Positions 54,064 to 63,138 of a DNA stretch of 64,000 nt are shown piece by piece. Made by a program: the position numbers and the translations under genes. This stretch comes from Secundilactobacillus collinoides DSM 20515 = JCM 1123 (lineage in GTDB: Bacteria > Bacillota > Bacilli > Lactobacillales > Lactobacillaceae), in assembly GCF_001435975.1 (NCBI RefSeq), contig NZ_AYYR01000044.1, forward strand, positions 1 to 64,000, read 5' to 3'. Below the pieces are notes generated by a model. That model did not search any database. It saw nothing but the letters and a program-made list of their open reading frames with translations, and was not told where the DNA came from. How positions within the stretch are numbered: position 1 is the stretch's first letter; each line of letters opens with the position of its first letter.

Positions 54064-55056
54064 ATGTATCTGGCAGATGAGAACCGTTATGATGGGCGGA
54101 TGCCCGTTCGGCGTGCCGGGAACAGCGGGTTGCAATTGCCTGCCGTTTCTTTTGGCATGTGGCACAACTTTGGCGATGACGCCAACTATGCAGATAGTGA
54201 AAAGATTTTGCTCAAAGCGTTTGATAGTGGCATTTTCAGCTACGACTTAGCTTACAACTACGGCCCCGAGTCTGGCGCCGCTGAGCGGTTGTTTGGTCAG
54301 ATTTATCAAGCCGACCTGAAACCATACCGTGATGAGTTGGTCATCACAACGAAGGCCGGTTTTCACATGTGGCCAGGACCATACGGCCAAATGAGTTCCC
54401 GTAAGACACTGATGACGGCTCTGGATAACAGCTTGAAGCGAATGGGTCTCGATTACGTAGATATCTTTTACAGTCATCGGTTTGATCCCGATACCAACCT
54501 AGAAGAAACCGCGATGGCTTTAGATGACCTTGTTCGGTCGGGTAAAACGCTGTACGTTGGTATTTCCAACTATGACAATGCTCAGACCAAGGAAATCATT
54601 AAGTACTTCCACGAATTCCACACACCATTCGTTTTAAACCAGTTATCGTATAATATGTTGAATCGTGATGTTGAGACGGATGGTGTTTTAGACACCCTGA
54701 AGGCAAATAACGTTGCAACGGTCGCCTATGGGCCGTTGGCTGAAGGGTTACTGACAAACCGTTATCTTGGTGGTATTCCAGAAGATTTCCAAATTCACTG
54801 GAGCAGTACCGCTGTGATGAATCAGGGTCGTGAAGCGTTAACTAAAAAATTGAACCAGCTAAACGAAATCGCACAAAATCGTGATCAGACAATGGCGCAA
54901 ATGGCATTGGCCTGGCTGCTCAAAGATGACGTTGTGGCGAGCGTTGTGACAGGCGCTTCTAAGGTGTCACACTTAGAAGATAACCTCAAAGCAGTTCAAA
55001 ATACAAGCTTCACAAAAGACGAATTAGAACAGATCGAGACAATTTTGCACGCTTAA
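54064..55056 (+). CDS. Aldo/keto reductase (YghZ-like)
   Basis: This NADPH-dependent reductase of 330 residues is of the AKR14/YghZ type. The catalytic tetrad is visible: Asp in DLAYNYG (with Tyr, about 59-65), Lys in TTKAGF (about 96-101) and His in YSHRFDP (about 137-143). Relatives reduce L-glyceraldehyde 3-phosphate and methylglyoxal. Start ATG at 54064; TTG at 54061 is closer to the AGAGGA site and cannot be excluded. A LacI-type regulator gene follows. Confidence 0.9.
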   Translation: MYLADENRYDGRMPVRRAGNSGLQLPAVSFGMWHNFGDDANYADSEKILLKAFDSGIFSYDLAYNYGPESGAAERLFGQIYQADLKPYRDELVITTKAGFHMWPGPYGQMSSRKTLMTALDNSLKRMGLDYVDIFYSHRFDPDTNLEETAMALDDLVRSGKTLYVGISNYDNAQTKEIIKYFHEFHTPFVLNQLSYNMLNRDVETDGVLDTLKANNVATVAYGPLAEGLLTNRYLGGIPEDFQIHWSSTAVMNQGREALTKKLNQLNEIAQNRDQTMAQMALAWLLKDDVVASVVTGASKVSHLEDNLKAVQNTSFTKDELEQIETILHA

Positions 55057-55073
55057 TTTTTGATGATATTTTG

Positions 55074-55112
55074 GGGCCTCTATTTCAATCGCGGATCGAA
55101 ATGGAGGCCTTT
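55074..55112 (+). terminator. Terminator after aldo/keto reductase
   Basis: Stem GGCCTCTATTTC/GAAATGGAGGCC with a following TTTC. Confidence 0.85.
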
Positions 55113-55190
55113 CGTAAGACGATGAACAATTGCGCCTGACGGTAGCGGCAGCTATTGAATTCAAATCAGGCAGCAGGATGGGGGCAGACC

Positions 55191-56195
55191 TTGACACAGA
55201 AAGTAACCATTCGTGACCTTGCGGAAGCAGCAGGCGTTTCAGTCACGACCGTTTCACAAATATTAAATGGTAAGGGCGAACGTTTTAGCAGTGATACGCA
55301 GGCACGCGTGTTGAAGTTGCAGAAAAAATTGGGGTACGTGCCGGACTACAACGCCCGAAATTTGATCATGCGGTCGACACAGACCATCGGAGTGCTGGTG
55401 CCCAATCTTGCTAACCCATTCTTTAGTATGTTCATTAAAGGCATTCAACAAGCCTCGCAAAATAATAAGTTTATTCCGATCATTTTTGATGCCAATCATA
55501 ACCAAGAACTGCAAAATATGTACCTTGAAGAACTGATCAAACGGGCGGCCAACGGATTGATCATTGCGAGTGCCACGTTAGATGCCAACGATATCGACCG
55601 TATCTTGACTCGAAACGGTATTCCGTACCTGTTATTTGACCAAAACGATGCCCAGATCGGTGATCGGGTTTGGGTGGATGATTACAAGGGCGGTCAAATG
55701 GCCGCCAATTACCTATTATCGGCTGGGCACCGTGATATTGCATTGCTGGTGGGGGATGAGATCACCCAAAACATTCAACAACGGATCAACGGATTTCGCT
55801 CAGTGATGGCAAAGTATCATTTATCGCTGACGGATGAACGGGTCATTCAAAATAAAATGACCAAACTGGGAGGCTATCAAGCCGTTGATGACTTAATAGC
55901 TTTGAAACCAAGCGCCATTTTTGCCATTAATGACGAAATGGCTATTGGTGTGTACCGCGGACTTCAAGAACGTGGTTATCGCATCCCGGAAGACGTGTCG
56001 ATCATGGGTTATGACGACATTGATCTAGCGGACTTTGTGATGCCGAAATTGACAACGATCCACCAACCAGCATTTGAGATGGGACAAGTAGCAACGGAAC
56101 TTCTCATTGAACGTATTCAAAATCCACGATTGGCACATCAGGACAAACAGCTGCCGCTTGAGCTGATTGTTCGGGATAGTGTAAAGAATGTGTAG
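55191..56195 (+). CDS. LacI family transcriptional regulator
   Basis: A 334-residue repressor with an N-terminal helix-turn-helix (VTIRDLAEAAGVSVTTVSQILNGKG, about residues 5-29), hinge (about 46-60) and periplasmic-binding-protein-like sensor domain. The effector cannot be predicted; no sugar operon adjoins. I use the TTG at 55191, 6 nt from GGGGG, which places the helix-turn-helix at the N-terminus as in the family. It precedes the arc locus but is separated from it by a terminator. Confidence 0.9.
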   Translation: MTQKVTIRDLAEAAGVSVTTVSQILNGKGERFSSDTQARVLKLQKKLGYVPDYNARNLIMRSTQTIGVLVPNLANPFFSMFIKGIQQASQNNKFIPIIFDANHNQELQNMYLEELIKRAANGLIIASATLDANDIDRILTRNGIPYLLFDQNDAQIGDRVWVDDYKGGQMAANYLLSAGHRDIALLVGDEITQNIQQRINGFRSVMAKYHLSLTDERVIQNKMTKLGGYQAVDDLIALKPSAIFAINDEMAIGVYRGLQERGYRIPEDVSIMGYDDIDLADFVMPKLTTIHQPAFEMGQVATELLIERIQNPRLAHQDKQLPLELIVRDSVKNV

Positions 56196-56578
56196 TCAAT
56201 ACAAAAAAAGTCACACTTTCTTAACAAAATATACAATAAGTTCATAAACACCATTCAAAATACAAACATCTGTATACAAACCAAATATGAATATTATGTG
56301 AAGAAACTATGAGAAAGTTCTGAAATCCTTTATAATAAAAGGATTTCAGGGCTTTTTAAATTTAATCAGTTCTCAATCTTTTAATTTTATACATATAAAT
56401 GTGTATAATAAATGATTTACCCCTGAATATTCATAATAAATGTGTATTTAACACATCCGTATTCACACCAATATTAAAATGTGAAATAGTCTACATTCTG
56501 AGTGTTAAGAACCTTTAGAAATCGCTTACATTCTATCGTATTCTAGAGATGTTCAAAAGAGATAGGAGGTAACGCAAA
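56196..56578. promoter_or_regulatory. arcA control region
   Basis: A very AT-rich region of 383 bp. Besides the upstream terminator it holds a 20-nt dyad TATACAT...ATGTGTATA (56388-56407), TGAATATTCA (56424-56433, like an ARG box half-palindrome), ATGTGT-N5-ACACAT (56440-56456, like a Crp/Fnr-type site), TTCACA-N12-TGTGAA (about 56462-56485) and a cre-like AGAAATCGCTTACA (56517-56530). Control by ArgR, ArcR and CcpA is likely by analogy with other lactobacilli. The exact promoter is unclear; TATTCT near 56540 is a -10 candidate. Confidence 0.6.
56321..56357 (+). terminator. Terminator after the LacI-type regulator gene
   Basis: Stem TGAAATCCTTT/AAAGGATTTCA with a short AT loop, then AGGGCTTTTT. 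Confidence 0.8.
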
Positions 56579-57814
56579 ATGACAAAACCTATTCATGTAA
56601 CATCCGAAATTGGGAAGCTAAAGACGGTTCTCTTGAAACGCCCAGATGTTGAAGTTGAAAACTTCACACCAGATATGATGCCTCGGTTATTGTTCGATGA
56701 CATTCCATATTTGCCAACTGCCCAGAAGGAACATGACTACTTTGCTGATACTCTAAGAGATAACGGGGTCGAAGTCCTGTATCTTGAAAAACTCGCCGCT
56801 GAAGCACTGGATGCTGGTGGTGACGAAGTGAAGAACACCTTCCTTGAAACGATGTTAGCTGAATCTGGCTATGCTGCCGGTGTTACGCACGATGCTTTAA
56901 AGGAATATCTTAGCACAATGACGACTCAGGCCATGGTCAACAAGATCATGGGCGGTATTCGGAAGAACGAACTCGACTTTGTCCCACGTGACTTAGTGAG
57001 TGCTGCTGAAGAAGAGGATTATGAATTCTTCATGGATCCAATGCCTAACCTCTACTTCACCCGTGATCCTGCCGCTTCCATCGGGGACGGCCTGAGCATT
57101 AACCACATGACTTTCCCAGCCCGACAACGGGAATCACTGTTCATGGAAAACATCATTAAATACCACCCACGGTTTGCAAACCAGGGCCTTCAGGTATGGC
57201 GTGATCGGAACCATACGACCCGGATCGAAGGTGGGGACGAATTAGTTCTCAGTGATACGGTCTTAGCCATTGGGGTTTCCCAACGGACTTCCGCAGATGC
57301 GATTGAAGACATTGCCCGCAATCTCTTCAGCAGTGACAGCGGTTATGAAAAGATCATTGCCATTCGCATCCCACATAACCATGCCATGATGCATTTGGAC
57401 ACTGTGTTTACGATGATCAACAAGGATCAGTTCACAGTTCACCCAGGCATTTTAGGCGAAGGCGGTCACATCGATACCTGGACAATTACCCAGGGCAGCG
57501 ATGGTGAATTAAGCCTCGATCACAGAACGGATCTGAAGCAGGTCCTGAAAGATGCCCTGCATCTGGATGACCTTGATTTGATTCCAACTGGTAATGGTGA
57601 CCCAATCATTGCCGGGCGTGAACAATGGAACGATGGTTCTAACACGTTAGCGATTGCACCAGGTGTGGTTGTTACCTATAATAGAAACTATGTATCGAAT
57701 CAGTTGCTCCGCGAACATGGCCTGAAGGTTCTGGAAGTTCTTTCAAGTGAATTATCCCGGGGTCGTGGGGGTCCACGTTGCATGAGCATGCCACTGGTTC
57801 GTGAAGACCTATAA
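56579..57814 (+). CDS. arcA: Arginine deiminase
   Basis: ArcA hydrolyses arginine to citrulline and ammonia, first step of the ADI pathway. The protein has 411 residues; catalytic residues lie in FTRDP (about 160-164), RIEGGDE (about 218-224), HLDTVFT (about 279-285) and the C-terminal [12 protein letters not shown] with the nucleophilic cysteine at about 400. The ATG is behind TAGGAGG. It is 27 bp before arcB, so the two are co-transcribed. Confidence 0.98.
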   Translation: MTKPIHVTSEIGKLKTVLLKRPDVEVENFTPDMMPRLLFDDIPYLPTAQKEHDYFADTLRDNGVEVLYLEKLAAEALDAGGDEVKNTFLETMLAESGYAAGVTHDALKEYLSTMTTQAMVNKIMGGIRKNELDFVPRDLVSAAEEEDYEFFMDPMPNLYFTRDPAASIGDGLSINHMTFPARQRESLFMENIIKYHPRFANQGLQVWRDRNHTTRIEGGDELVLSDTVLAIGVSQRTSADAIEDIARNLFSSDSGYEKIIAIRIPHNHAMMHLDTVFTMINKDQFTVHPGILGEGGHIDTWTITQGSDGELSLDHRTDLKQVLKDALHLDDLDLIPTGNGDPIIAGREQWNDGSNTLAIAPGVVVTYNRNYVSNQLLREHGLKVLEVLSSELSRGRGGPRCMSMPLVREDL

Positions 57815-57841
57815 TACCTAAATTGAGAAGGAGTTAACATT

Positions 57842-58870
57842 ATGACAGATTTCAAGAATAGCGTTTTTCAAGGACGCTCAGTATTAGCCGAAAAGGACTT
57901 TACCGCAGCCGAATTAGAATATTTAATCGATTTTGGGTTACATTTAAAGGCTTTGAAAAAAGCTGGTATTCCTCATCATTATCTTGAAGGCAAAAACGTT
58001 GCTTTACTGTTTGAAAAGTCATCCACACGGACACGGTCAGCATTTACTACCGCTGCCATTGATTTAGGTGCCCACCCAGAATTCTTAGGCGCCGGTGACA
58101 TTCAATTAGGGAAGAAGGAATCTGTCGAAGATACTGCCAAAGTGTTGGGCAGCATGTTTGATGGTATCGAGTTCCGGGGCTTTAAGCAAAGCTCAGTTGA
58201 GCAACTTGCTGAATTCTCAGGAGTGCCAGTATGGAACGGCCTGACGGATGAATGGCACCCAACTCAAATGTTAGCTGACTTTATGACAGTAAAGGAAAAC
58301 TTTGGCCACTTAAAGGGCTTAACGTTAACCTTTATGGGTGATGGTCGTAACAACGTGGCAAACTCACTGCTTGTAACTGGCGCAATTCTTGGTGTCAACG
58401 TGCACATTGTTGCACCAAAAGAATTGTTCCCATCACAAGATATTCAAGACATTGCCAACAAGTTCGCTAAGGATTCTGGTGCTGATCTGGTCATTACTGA
58501 TGACCTGGATAAAGGCATGAAGGGGTCAAACGTGGTTTACACCGATGTTTGGGTCTCCATGGGTGAATCCAACTGGGAAGAACGGGTCAACTTGCTGAAG
58601 CCATACCAAGTTAACATGGCTGCATTGAAGAAGACCGGAACGCCCGATGATCAACTGATCTTCATGCACTGTTTACCAGCATTCCATGACACAACTACCG
58701 AATATGGTAAAGAAATTGAAGAAAAGTACGGCATCACAGAAATGGAGGTCACTGACGAAGTCTTCCGCAGTAAATATGCTCGCCAATTTGAAGAAGCTGA
58801 AAACCGGATGCACTCAATCAAGGCAATGATGGCTGCTACGCTTGGCAATCTCTTCATTCCTCGAGTTTAA
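57842..58870 (+). CDS. arcB: Ornithine carbamoyltransferase, catabolic
   Basis: ArcB converts citrulline and phosphate to ornithine and carbamoyl phosphate. The carbamoyl-phosphate motif STRTR is at about residues 61-65, HPTQ at about 139-142 and the ornithine-binding HCLP at about 276-279. Length 342 is typical. It shares an operon with arcA, and a terminator follows it, so arcC may be read separately or by read-through. Confidence 0.97.
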   Translation: MTDFKNSVFQGRSVLAEKDFTAAELEYLIDFGLHLKALKKAGIPHHYLEGKNVALLFEKSSTRTRSAFTTAAIDLGAHPEFLGAGDIQLGKKESVEDTAKVLGSMFDGIEFRGFKQSSVEQLAEFSGVPVWNGLTDEWHPTQMLADFMTVKENFGHLKGLTLTFMGDGRNNVANSLLVTGAILGVNVHIVAPKELFPSQDIQDIANKFAKDSGADLVITDDLDKGMKGSNVVYTDVWVSMGESNWEERVNLLKPYQVNMAALKKTGTPDDQLIFMHCLPAFHDTTTEYGKEIEEKYGITEMEVTDEVFRSKYARQFEEAENRMHSIKAMMAATLGNLFIPRV

Positions 58871-58880
58871 TATCAACTTC

Positions 58881-58922
58881 GAAAACAGGCGGATAGCAGA
58901 AAATGCGTTCGTCTGTTTTTTC
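58881..58922 (+). terminator. Terminator after arcB
   Basis: Arms AAAACAGgCGgATAGCA and TGCgttCGtCTGTTTT with six Ts; several mismatches. Confidence 0.65.
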
Positions 58923-59057
58923 TTTAAGAGCGAGCCGGAACAGTTCAAAGGCTCACGGGTGGTGCGAAACGACAAGCAGCTTAATTAATGTTAACTGCTC
59001 GTACGTTACCAGAAAATATGGATTATTTTTTACAGAAGGCGCATAGAGACTTTAGTC

Positions 59058-59115
59058 CTAAGCGTCATCTATCAGTGGCGTCAACCTGTTGACCCCTTGA
59101 TAGATGGTGCTTAAG
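59058..59115. repeat. Long inverted repeat between arcB and arcC
   Basis: Arms of about 28 nt: TAAGCG-CATCTATCA-GG-GTCAAC on the left and GTTGAC-CC-TGATAGATG-GCTTA on the right, with only 2 nt between. No T-run follows, so it is not a standard terminator. It could stabilise or separate arcAB and arcC messages. Confidence 0.85.
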
Positions 59116-59297
59116 CAAAAGTTTCGTGCCTCAATTGGACACTTAGGTCAGACGGTTTGATCATAACTGCAGTCAACAGTCATAACCAGCAGGCCCACCA
59201 AAAAAATGAACAAATAAAGACAATATGGTTATTTTCGGAAACCAAAACTTTCCGGCATTAGTCAAAAATAAAAAACTATCAATAAAGGGTGATTATA

Positions 59298-60260
59298 ATG
59301 ACAAATCGAAAAATTGTGGTAGCCCTTGGCGGGAACGCAATCTTATCAAAGGATGCTTCTGCTGAGGCCCAGCAACAAGCATTACGGGAAACAGCTCGGT
59401 ATCTGGTTGAATTTATTAAGCAGGGTGATCAATTGATCATCTCCCACGGAAACGGTCCTCAAGTTGGTAATCTGCTCCTGCAGCAGGCAGCGGGCAGTAC
59501 TGATAAGAACCCGGCGATGCCACTAGATACGGCAGTGGCTATGACCCAAGGGAGTATCGGTTACTGGATGCAAAATGCACTGAGTGAAGTGTTAGCCGAA
59601 AATAACCTCAACGTTGATGTGGCAACCGTTGTAACCCAGGTGGAAGTCAGTGAGGACGACCAAGCCTTCACAAACCCAACGAAACCGATTGGTCCTTTCT
59701 ACACCAAGGATGAAATTAACTTGATCAAGGCCCAGAACCCAGACCAAACATTCGTTGAGGATGCCGGTCGTGGGTACCGGCGGGTCGTTCCGTCACCAAA
59801 ACCAGTCGGCGTCAAGGAAGCAAGGGTGGTCAATACCTTAGTTGATGCTGGTATCGTGCCGATTTCAGTCGGCGGTGGCGGTGTTCCCGTTGTGAAGAAG
59901 GGCAACCGTTATGTTGGTAAAGAAGCTGTGATCGATAAGGATTTTGCTTCTGAAAAGTTGGCAGAATTGGTGGGTGCTGATTTACTGATTATTTTGACGG
60001 CGGTTGATAACATTTATGTCAACTTCAACAAACCAAATCAAAAACAGCTTAACGAGGTTACCGTTGACGAATTGAACACGTATATTAATGAAAATCAATT
60101 CGCGAAGGGCAGCATGCTGCCAAAAGTCCAAGCTGCTATTGATTTTGTTGAAAATCGGCCAGATAGCAAGGCCGTTGTAACATCACTTGAAAATATTGGT
60201 CGTTTCCTGTCAGATGGCAGCGGCACCATTATTTCCAAGACAGCCGTCACTAGTAAGTAA
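59298..60260 (+). CDS. arcC: Carbamate kinase
   Basis: ArcC makes ATP from carbamoyl phosphate and ADP, the energy-yielding last step. It is an amino-acid-kinase-fold protein of 320 residues with ALGGNAI (about residues 9-15), SHGNGPQVG (about 51-59) and a downstream KxxxAAxxF block. The ATG at 59298 follows AAAGGGTGA; a GTG at 59289 overlaps that site. Confidence 0.96.
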   Translation: MTNRKIVVALGGNAILSKDASAEAQQQALRETARYLVEFIKQGDQLIISHGNGPQVGNLLLQQAAGSTDKNPAMPLDTAVAMTQGSIGYWMQNALSEVLAENNLNVDVATVVTQVEVSEDDQAFTNPTKPIGPFYTKDEINLIKAQNPDQTFVEDAGRGYRRVVPSPKPVGVKEARVVNTLVDAGIVPISVGGGGVPVVKKGNRYVGKEAVIDKDFASEKLAELVGADLLIILTAVDNIYVNFNKPNQKQLNEVTVDELNTYINENQFAKGSMLPKVQAAIDFVENRPDSKAVVTSLENIGRFLSDGSGTIISKTAVTSK

Positions 60261-60320
60261 CGTGTCGGATTGAGTTATAATAGGACTATAGCCAAATCGG
60301 AGAAAGGGTCCTTATAACTC

Positions 60321-61010
60321 ATGAATAATAAAAGTGACTTCGATAAATATCGATCATTTATTCGTCAACAACCGGAATTTCGTGCATTTCGATCAGAAGA
60401 ATTTAATCAGTTAGCGGCATCTTTGCAAGTAAAATCGTTTGGCAAGGGGCAGGTGCTCTTTGATCAAGGAGATACCAGGGATCGTTTATATTATGTTATT
60501 AAGGGTGTGATGCGACTGGAGCGGTCTGATGAATCTGGTAACTACAGCTTCATCAACTACGTGAAAGCCAATAAGGCATTTCCGTACCGGGGCATGTTCA
60601 TTGATCATGAATATCCCTATACCGCTTCGGCCATGACGCCCATTGTCATTGCATCATTTTCTATGCCGGTATTTGAAGAAGTGCTTCTTACCAATCGTGA
60701 TATTATGAAGCGCTTAATTGCACAGATGGGACAGATTATTAATAGTACGGAAAATCGGCTTCAGCGCATGGTCACCTCCAGTGCAAGCAGTCGGGTGCAG
60801 CACGCCCTGATCATGCTTGGAGAAGATCTCGGGGAAACGCAAGCCGATGGGACGCTGGCTATTAATTATCCAATCACGCTAATTGAACTCGCACGCGTCA
60901 GCGGTACCACACGGGAAACAGCTGGCCAAGTTGTGGCGAAGTTAGCTGAAGAAAATAAGATAAGTTATCAGCACAAAAATTTTCGATTTAATCCAAGTTC
61001 ACTACATTAA
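60321..61010 (+). CDS. arcR: Crp/Fnr family regulator ArcR
   Basis: A 229-residue Crp/Fnr-type activator with an N-terminal cyclic-nucleotide-binding-like jelly roll (about residues 22-115) and a C-terminal winged helix (about 150-222, LIELARVSGTTRETAGQVVAKL). There is no N-terminal cysteine cluster, so it is unlikely to hold an iron-sulfur sensor. Position between arcC and arcD matches ArcR of other lactic acid bacteria, which activates the ADI genes. TGTG/CACA dyads before arcA are possible targets. Confidence 0.88.
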   Translation: MNNKSDFDKYRSFIRQQPEFRAFRSEEFNQLAASLQVKSFGKGQVLFDQGDTRDRLYYVIKGVMRLERSDESGNYSFINYVKANKAFPYRGMFIDHEYPYTASAMTPIVIASFSMPVFEEVLLTNRDIMKRLIAQMGQIINSTENRLQRMVTSSASSRVQHALIMLGEDLGETQADGTLAINYPITLIELARVSGTTRETAGQVVAKLAEENKISYQHKNFRFNPSSLH

Positions 61011-61034
61011 ACATCGCGAGAGGGCGTGTCATTA

Positions 61035-62507
61035 ATGGAAGAATCAGGTAAAGGGAAATTAAATCTTATTGAATTAATTGCGTTAGTTGTGGGATCCATC
61101 ATTGGTGGTGGGGTCTTTAACCTGATGCATGATATGTCTGCCGGCGCTGGTGCCGGCGCCATTATCATTGGGTGGGTCATCACCGCGATTGGGATGTTGA
61201 TGTTAGCAAAGACATTCCAAAACTTAACCATGAAACGGCCCGATTTGGACGCCGGGGTATACAGCTACGCGGAAGCTGGCTTTGGGAAGTACATGGGCTT
61301 TAATTCTGCCTGGGGCTACTGGTTGTCAGCTTGGTTAGGAAACGTTGGCTACGCAACACTGCTGATGAGTGCCGTTGGGTACTTCTTCCCAGTGTTTGGC
61401 GATGGTCAAAATATTTGGTCGATCGTGGCCGCCTCATTTATTCTCTGGGCTTGCCACTTCATGATTTTACGTGGGGTCGAATCTGCTTCATTCGTTAACA
61501 CGATCATTACGGTTGCTAAGTTGATTCCGATCTTTATTTTCTTAGTGACCATGGTTATTGCGTTTAGACTCGGTGTCTTCACTCACGGTTTCTGGTTTAC
61601 ACCAACCGGCACTTTCCAGTTTGGCAATGTCATGAGCCAAGTTCGGAACACCATGTTAGTGACGGTTTGGGTCTTTATCGGTATTGAAGGCGCCGTGGTT
61701 TTTTCAGGCCGGGCGAAGAATCGGAAGGACGTTGGCCGGGCAACTGTTTTAGGTATTATTACGGTTATCTTGATTTATGCCCTGATCACCCTGTTATCAC
61801 TGGGGGTTATGCAACGGGCAGGCTTAGCAAAATTAACGCAGCCCGCCATGGCCGACTTGCTGCAAAGCGTTGTCGGCAAGTGGGGCGCAGTTGTTGTTAA
61901 TGCTGGGTTGATCATCTCCGTTGTTGGGGCCTGGTTATCCTGGACGATGTTTGCGGGCCAGTTACCTTACGAAGCTGCTAAGGAAGGGACATTCCCGAAG
62001 GTCTTTGCAAAGGAAAACAAAAATGGCGCGCCGATCAACTCACTGCTGTTTACCAACATCTGTGTGGAAGTCTTCATGTTCTCATATTTAGTAACAGCAT
62101 CGGCTTACAATTTCTTCTATTCTATTGCCAGTGCCGCGATTTTGATTCCGTACGCGTTTTCAGCATTCTACCAGTTTAAATATTCAATTCAGGAGTCACC
62201 GGAAGTCCCTGGACGCGGCGGCAATATCACGGTTGGGGCCGTCGCAAGTATTTACGCACTATGGCTGCTATTCGCTGCCAACCTGGGCTACATTCTGCTC
62301 ATGAGTTTGTTGTTTGCGGTCGGTATCCCTGTTTACATTCTGTTACAAAAACGGGATAACAAAGCCGAAAAAGTATTTGGAAATACGGAACGTATCATTG
62401 CCATTGTCGTCTTCCTAATTGCGGTATTGACGGTATTTGAACTATTCCGATTGGGTGTTGACGGCGTAACTGGGTTGACTTGGAGTCAGTTTAACCAACT
62501 GTTTTAA
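61035..62507 (+). CDS. arcD: Arginine-ornithine antiporter
   Basis: An APC-superfamily transporter of 490 residues with about 13 hydrophobic segments, exchanging external arginine for ornithine. The N-terminal GSIIGGGVFNL motif (about residues 19-29) marks substrate-binding helix 1. The start is the ATG at 61035, 10 nt from AGGG; an in-frame GTG at 61026 is too close to that site. It is 24 bp after arcR and 27 bp before argR. Confidence 0.95.
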   Translation: MEESGKGKLNLIELIALVVGSIIGGGVFNLMHDMSAGAGAGAIIIGWVITAIGMLMLAKTFQNLTMKRPDLDAGVYSYAEAGFGKYMGFNSAWGYWLSAWLGNVGYATLLMSAVGYFFPVFGDGQNIWSIVAASFILWACHFMILRGVESASFVNTIITVAKLIPIFIFLVTMVIAFRLGVFTHGFWFTPTGTFQFGNVMSQVRNTMLVTVWVFIGIEGAVVFSGRAKNRKDVGRATVLGIITVILIYALITLLSLGVMQRAGLAKLTQPAMADLLQSVVGKWGAVVVNAGLIISVVGAWLSWTMFAGQLPYEAAKEGTFPKVFAKENKNGAPINSLLFTNICVEVFMFSYLVTASAYNFFYSIASAAILIPYAFSAFYQFKYSIQESPEVPGRGGNITVGAVASIYALWLLFAANLGYILLMSLLFAVGIPVYILLQKRDNKAEKVFGNTERIIAIVVFLIAVLTVFELFRLGVDGVTGLTWSQFNQLF

Positions 62508-62534
62508 CCTGAAGAAAGCGAGTGTGGGTCAACC

Positions 62535-63005
62535 ATGAAAAAAGAAGTGCGTCAGTCTAAAATTGAACAGATCATCAATCAGTTTGCGGTGACCACTCAG
62601 GATGACCTGATGGCGCGACTGAAGGATGCGGGAATCAACGCGACCCAGGCGACAATTTCGCGAGATATCCGAGAAATGCAGATCGTCAAGCAGCAGGACG
62701 CTACCGGCGCCTCGCGGTATATGATCTATAAAGCAGGTAATCAAAACGAACTGCAGCATCTTTATCGGGAAATTAGCGAGACTGTAACCAAGTACGAACG
62801 GATTCAGTTTCTAACGATCGTCCATACGTTGCCGAGTTACGCAAATATGTTGGCAGCTATTCTGGATGATCTGACACTGGAAGAAGTTTCGGGTACATTG
62901 GCTGGTCATGATACGATTGTTTTATTCAGTCCGGACGAAGAACGGGCGCAAATGATCTACGATTTATTCAAACAGCATGCCAATCCAGACCTGGTTGCCG
63001 AATAA
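62535..63005 (+). CDS. argR: Arginine repressor ArgR
   Basis: An ArgR/AhrC-family hexameric regulator of 156 residues. The N-terminal winged helix holds DLMARLKDAGINATQATISRDIREM (about residues 21-45). The C-terminal oligomerisation and arginine-binding domain (about 80-150) has the motif GHDT where most family members have GDDT, so one arginine-contacting aspartate is replaced by His. It ends the ADI locus and probably controls it together with ArcR. The ribosome binding site is weak. Confidence 0.9.
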   Translation: MKKEVRQSKIEQIINQFAVTTQDDLMARLKDAGINATQATISRDIREMQIVKQQDATGASRYMIYKAGNQNELQHLYREISETVTKYERIQFLTIVHTLPSYANMLAAILDDLTLEEVSGTLAGHDTIVLFSPDEERAQMIYDLFKQHANPDLVAE

Positions 63006-63020
63006 TCAGTGAAATTCAAT

Positions 63021-63073
63021 GAAAAACACGCTTATTGCAAGTTTTATATTGCCGTAAGCGTGTTTTCGTTTTA
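63021..63073 (+). terminator. Terminator after argR
   Basis: Stem GAAAACACGCTTA/TAAGCGTGTTTTC with a 20-nt loop and a T-rich tail. Confidence 0.85.
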
Positions 63074-63138
63074 TGGTTAATAGTAAAGACTTAATGAAAA
63101 ACTAATATGAGTTTTCTGAGAAGGAAAGGACGTTGTTC

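Larger units (their letters stand above)
58871..59297. other. arcB-arcC intergenic region
   Basis: About 430 bp, unusual inside an ADI operon. It holds a terminator-like hairpin (58881-58922) and a long near-perfect hairpin (59058-59115). No gene is supported. A promoter for arcC is likely but none is convincing (TTGGAC at about 59136 and TTGATC at about 59157 are weak -35 candidates). Confidence 0.7.
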
